IMG/VR virus record: IMGVR_UViG_3300032235_001069
Coordinates: 21,693 to 85,692 of that record
DNA from: a virus
Length of the DNA stretch: 64,000 bases
Direction: 5' to 3' (one strand)
In this document: positions 62,421 to 64,000 of the stretch, in pieces
Layout: the number at the start of each line of letters is the position of its first letter
Numbering within the stretch: position 1 is the first letter of the stretch
Translations under genes and position numbers: made by a program
The notes under the pieces: generated by a model
Seen by the model: the letters and a program-made list of their open reading frames with translations, nothing else
Databases searched by the model: none
What the model was told of the DNA's origin: nothing

Positions 62421-63374
62421 ATGTCTGAGCCATTTAGATTCTTACAAAGAAGAACTAGGGTTTCTGGAAGAATTCCAGAAACCAATAGTCTTTGTCATGG
62501 AGAATTATATTTGCAGCTTGCTGATAATTTTCTTTTATTTAAGAATGCTCAAAATCAATTAACATCAATCCCAACAGATAGAGATGTTAGCGGTTTTAAT
62601 AAATTAAAATGGTATGGTGCTTGCTATGGAGATTTTCCGCTGTGGAATGGAGAAACATTTGAACCTGGATCTTTAGCTGATCTTGCTGATGATTTCTATA
62701 CAAAACCGCAGGCTGACGAAAAATTTGTTTATGTAAATACTGGATCAATTAATGATGGCGATTCAATTTGTTGGCGTAGCGGCAATTGGATTTTGCACAA
62801 TCCAATGCAAGGAACTAGCGGAGAAACTTTAGCAAATCAAGGATTTTTTTCTTATTCATTTGGAAATTGCAATCAAACAAATTGTCAAAATTCTTTTGCT
62901 TTTGGTAATTCTGGATCAACACTTCAAGATGGAGAGTTTACTATTTCAAACGGATCTTTCGGGCAAGCTGGAGATTCACAATACTCATTAATTGCAGCAA
63001 GAACTTCAACAGAAGATGATCAATATAAATTTCTAGAAATAAATTCTTCAACTGCTCTTTATCCGATTGATTATAATACTAACATATTTTTTACAGCTTA
63101 TATAGTTGGAGCTGGCGGTTCGAAATTCGCAGGTTTTGAAATTAAGGGAATAGTAAAAAGATCTTCGCAAATTGAAGAGACTTTGCAATATGATTCCGTG
63201 ATGTTTCCAAGCAATCCAACAACCAATACTTTTGCTAGAACTGATTTGGCTTATACTGCTGTTGCGATTGCTGATACGACGGATGGATCTCTTAAAATAA
63301 AAGTAAAAGGTGACGAAACTACATCAATGCGATGGTTCGCAAAGATAGATTTGGTAAAGATAATTTCTTCTTAA
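62421..63374 (+). CDS. Tail fibre-like protein
   Basis: A 317-residue protein whose start, RFLQRRTRVSGRIPETNSLC then GELYLQLADNFLLFKN, is copied in the next gene (RFLQRRTSTSGRTPDVESLL). The rest is beta-rich. Fibre-type proteins often share such N-terminal attachment domains. Confidence 0.68.
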   Translation: MSEPFRFLQRRTRVSGRIPETNSLCHGELYLQLADNFLLFKNAQNQLTSIPTDRDVSGFNKLKWYGACYGDFPLWNGETFEPGSLADLADDFYTKPQADEKFVYVNTGSINDGDSICWRSGNWILHNPMQGTSGETLANQGFFSYSFGNCNQTNCQNSFAFGNSGSTLQDGEFTISNGSFGQAGDSQYSLIAARTSTEDDQYKFLEINSSTALYPIDYNTNIFFTAYIVGAGGSKFAGFEIKGIVKRSSQIEETLQYDSVMFPSNPTTNTFARTDLAYTAVAIADTTDGSLKIKVKGDETTSMRWFAKIDLVKIISS

Positions 63375-63409
63375 TCGCATTAAATTAAGGTGTAAGAATG
63401 ATATAGATC

Positions 63410-64000
63410 ATGTCAAATATACCTTTCAGATTTTTACAAAGAAGAACGTCTACGTCTGGCAGAACTCCAGATGTAGAAAGCTTACTTAATGGTGAGCTTT
63501 ACGTGCAACTTGCAGATGAAACTATTTATTTTAAAAATGATAAATGTCAATTAGTTTCAGTTGTTACTAGTTCAAGCTTAAATAAATTTGGAACTGGTAG
63601 TTTTATTACTACTGGCATGACAGGAAATTTTGGTGGAAGTGCTAATACTGGAAGTTTGACTGGAATATTCGCTCCAATTGGCAATTACGTTACCGTTAAT
63701 CAAACTGGTAATTTTATAACTACATCAATGACTGGTGGATTTGGTGCGAGCAACGTTGATTTAACGAATTACGTAACGACTGGAAATACTGGCAATTTCT
63801 TAATAATTTCACAAACTGGCGCATTCGCACCAACTGGCGATTACGTTGTCGCTAGTGCAACTGGCAGCTTCGTTACTACGTCTCAAACTGGCGCATTCGC
63901 ACCAACTGGCGATTACGTTGTCGCTAGTGCAACTGGCAGCTTCGTTACTACGTCTCAAACTGGCGCATTCGCACCAACTGGCGATTACGTTGTCGCTAAT
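63410..64000 (+). CDS. Partial tail fibre with tandem repeats
   Basis: Open to the window end, 197 residues shown. It starts MSNIPFRFLQRRTSTSGRTP and then has Gly/Thr-rich repeats (NYVTVNQTGNFITTSMTGG). From 63815 it enters exact 24-residue repeats. Likely a long fibre for receptor binding. Confidence 0.72.
   Translation, partial: MSNIPFRFLQRRTSTSGRTPDVESLLNGELYVQLADETIYFKNDKCQLVSVVTSSSLNKFGTGSFITTGMTGNFGGSANTGSLTGIFAPIGNYVTVNQTGNFITTSMTGGFGASNVDLTNYVTTGNTGNFLIISQTGAFAPTGDYVVASATGSFVTTSQTGAFAPTGDYVVASATGSFVTTSQTGAFAPTGDYVVAN
63815..64000 (+). repeat. 72-bp tandem repeats in a fibre gene
   Basis: Two identical copies of 72 bases and a partial third that differs only at its last visible bases. 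Each codes 24 residues ending in TGSFVTTSQ. The array runs off the right end. Confidence 0.92.

Overview
The window is part of a large tailed (siphovirus-like) double-stranded DNA phage genome. The direct evidence is lambda-type tail-tip genes (L, K, I) at the left end and a head module at 47.9-64 kb: PhoH, ERCC4-type nuclease, large terminase, portal, protease/scaffold, decoration protein, major capsid protein and tail fibres. Nine tRNA genes, an overlapping spanin pair and several homing elements are also present. Both ends of the window cut genes. Most of it is AT-rich; about 32.4-46 kb is visibly richer in GC. Ribosome-binding sites are almost absent. Many genes instead have a sigma70-like promoter whose -10 hexamer lies only 6-10 bases before the start codon, so their mRNAs should be leaderless or nearly so. 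The host cannot be named. The missing Shine-Dalgarno signals and a secreted DUF1549-like protein weakly suggest the Planctomycetes/Verrucomicrobia group.

Layout. 1-2257 (minus): tail-tip proteins. 2311-5254 (plus): nuclease-like protein, GMP reductase, GH46 chitosanase-type lysin. 5261-7142: tRNA cluster (initiator-type Met, Tyr, Asn, Thr, Cys) holding two tandem structured RNA candidates and an HNH endonuclease. 7164-32107 (nearly all plus): a long, compact run of metabolic and small genes. It includes dCMP deaminase, metallophosphoesterase, cupin, spanins, ThyX, a kinase-like protein, a GIY-YIG endonuclease, a nucleotidyltransferase, a sigma factor, a MoxR ATPase with its VWA/metallopeptidase partner, a class I amidotransferase-like protein and dozens of unknown small proteins. 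32.1-35 kb: a probable replication or control locus with iteron-like palindromic repeats, an AT-hook protein and a RuvB-like helicase. 35.1-46.1 kb (minus): an array of small accessory genes with four more tRNAs, one split by a group I intron. 46.3-64 kb (plus): head and tail genes.

How it works together. The most unusual part is 36.9-46.1 kb. Short transcription units each start at a leaderless promoter (TTGCRC, 16 bases, TATNNT, 6-10 bases, ATG). Most are separated by a conserved block of about 75 bases with three hairpins, present in ten copies plus a variant at 35.1 kb. Several of the small genes are paralogues of one another. The same leaderless promoter design recurs on both strands elsewhere, for example before the nuclease-like gene, the MoxR gene, the RuvB-like helicase and a deaminase. 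The phage also carries an initiator-type tRNA, which could plausibly support leaderless translation; that link is inference. The nucleotide genes (GMP reductase, dCMP deaminases, ThyX), the two sigma-like factors and the RuvB-like helicase fit a phage that remodels host nucleotide pools and transcription.
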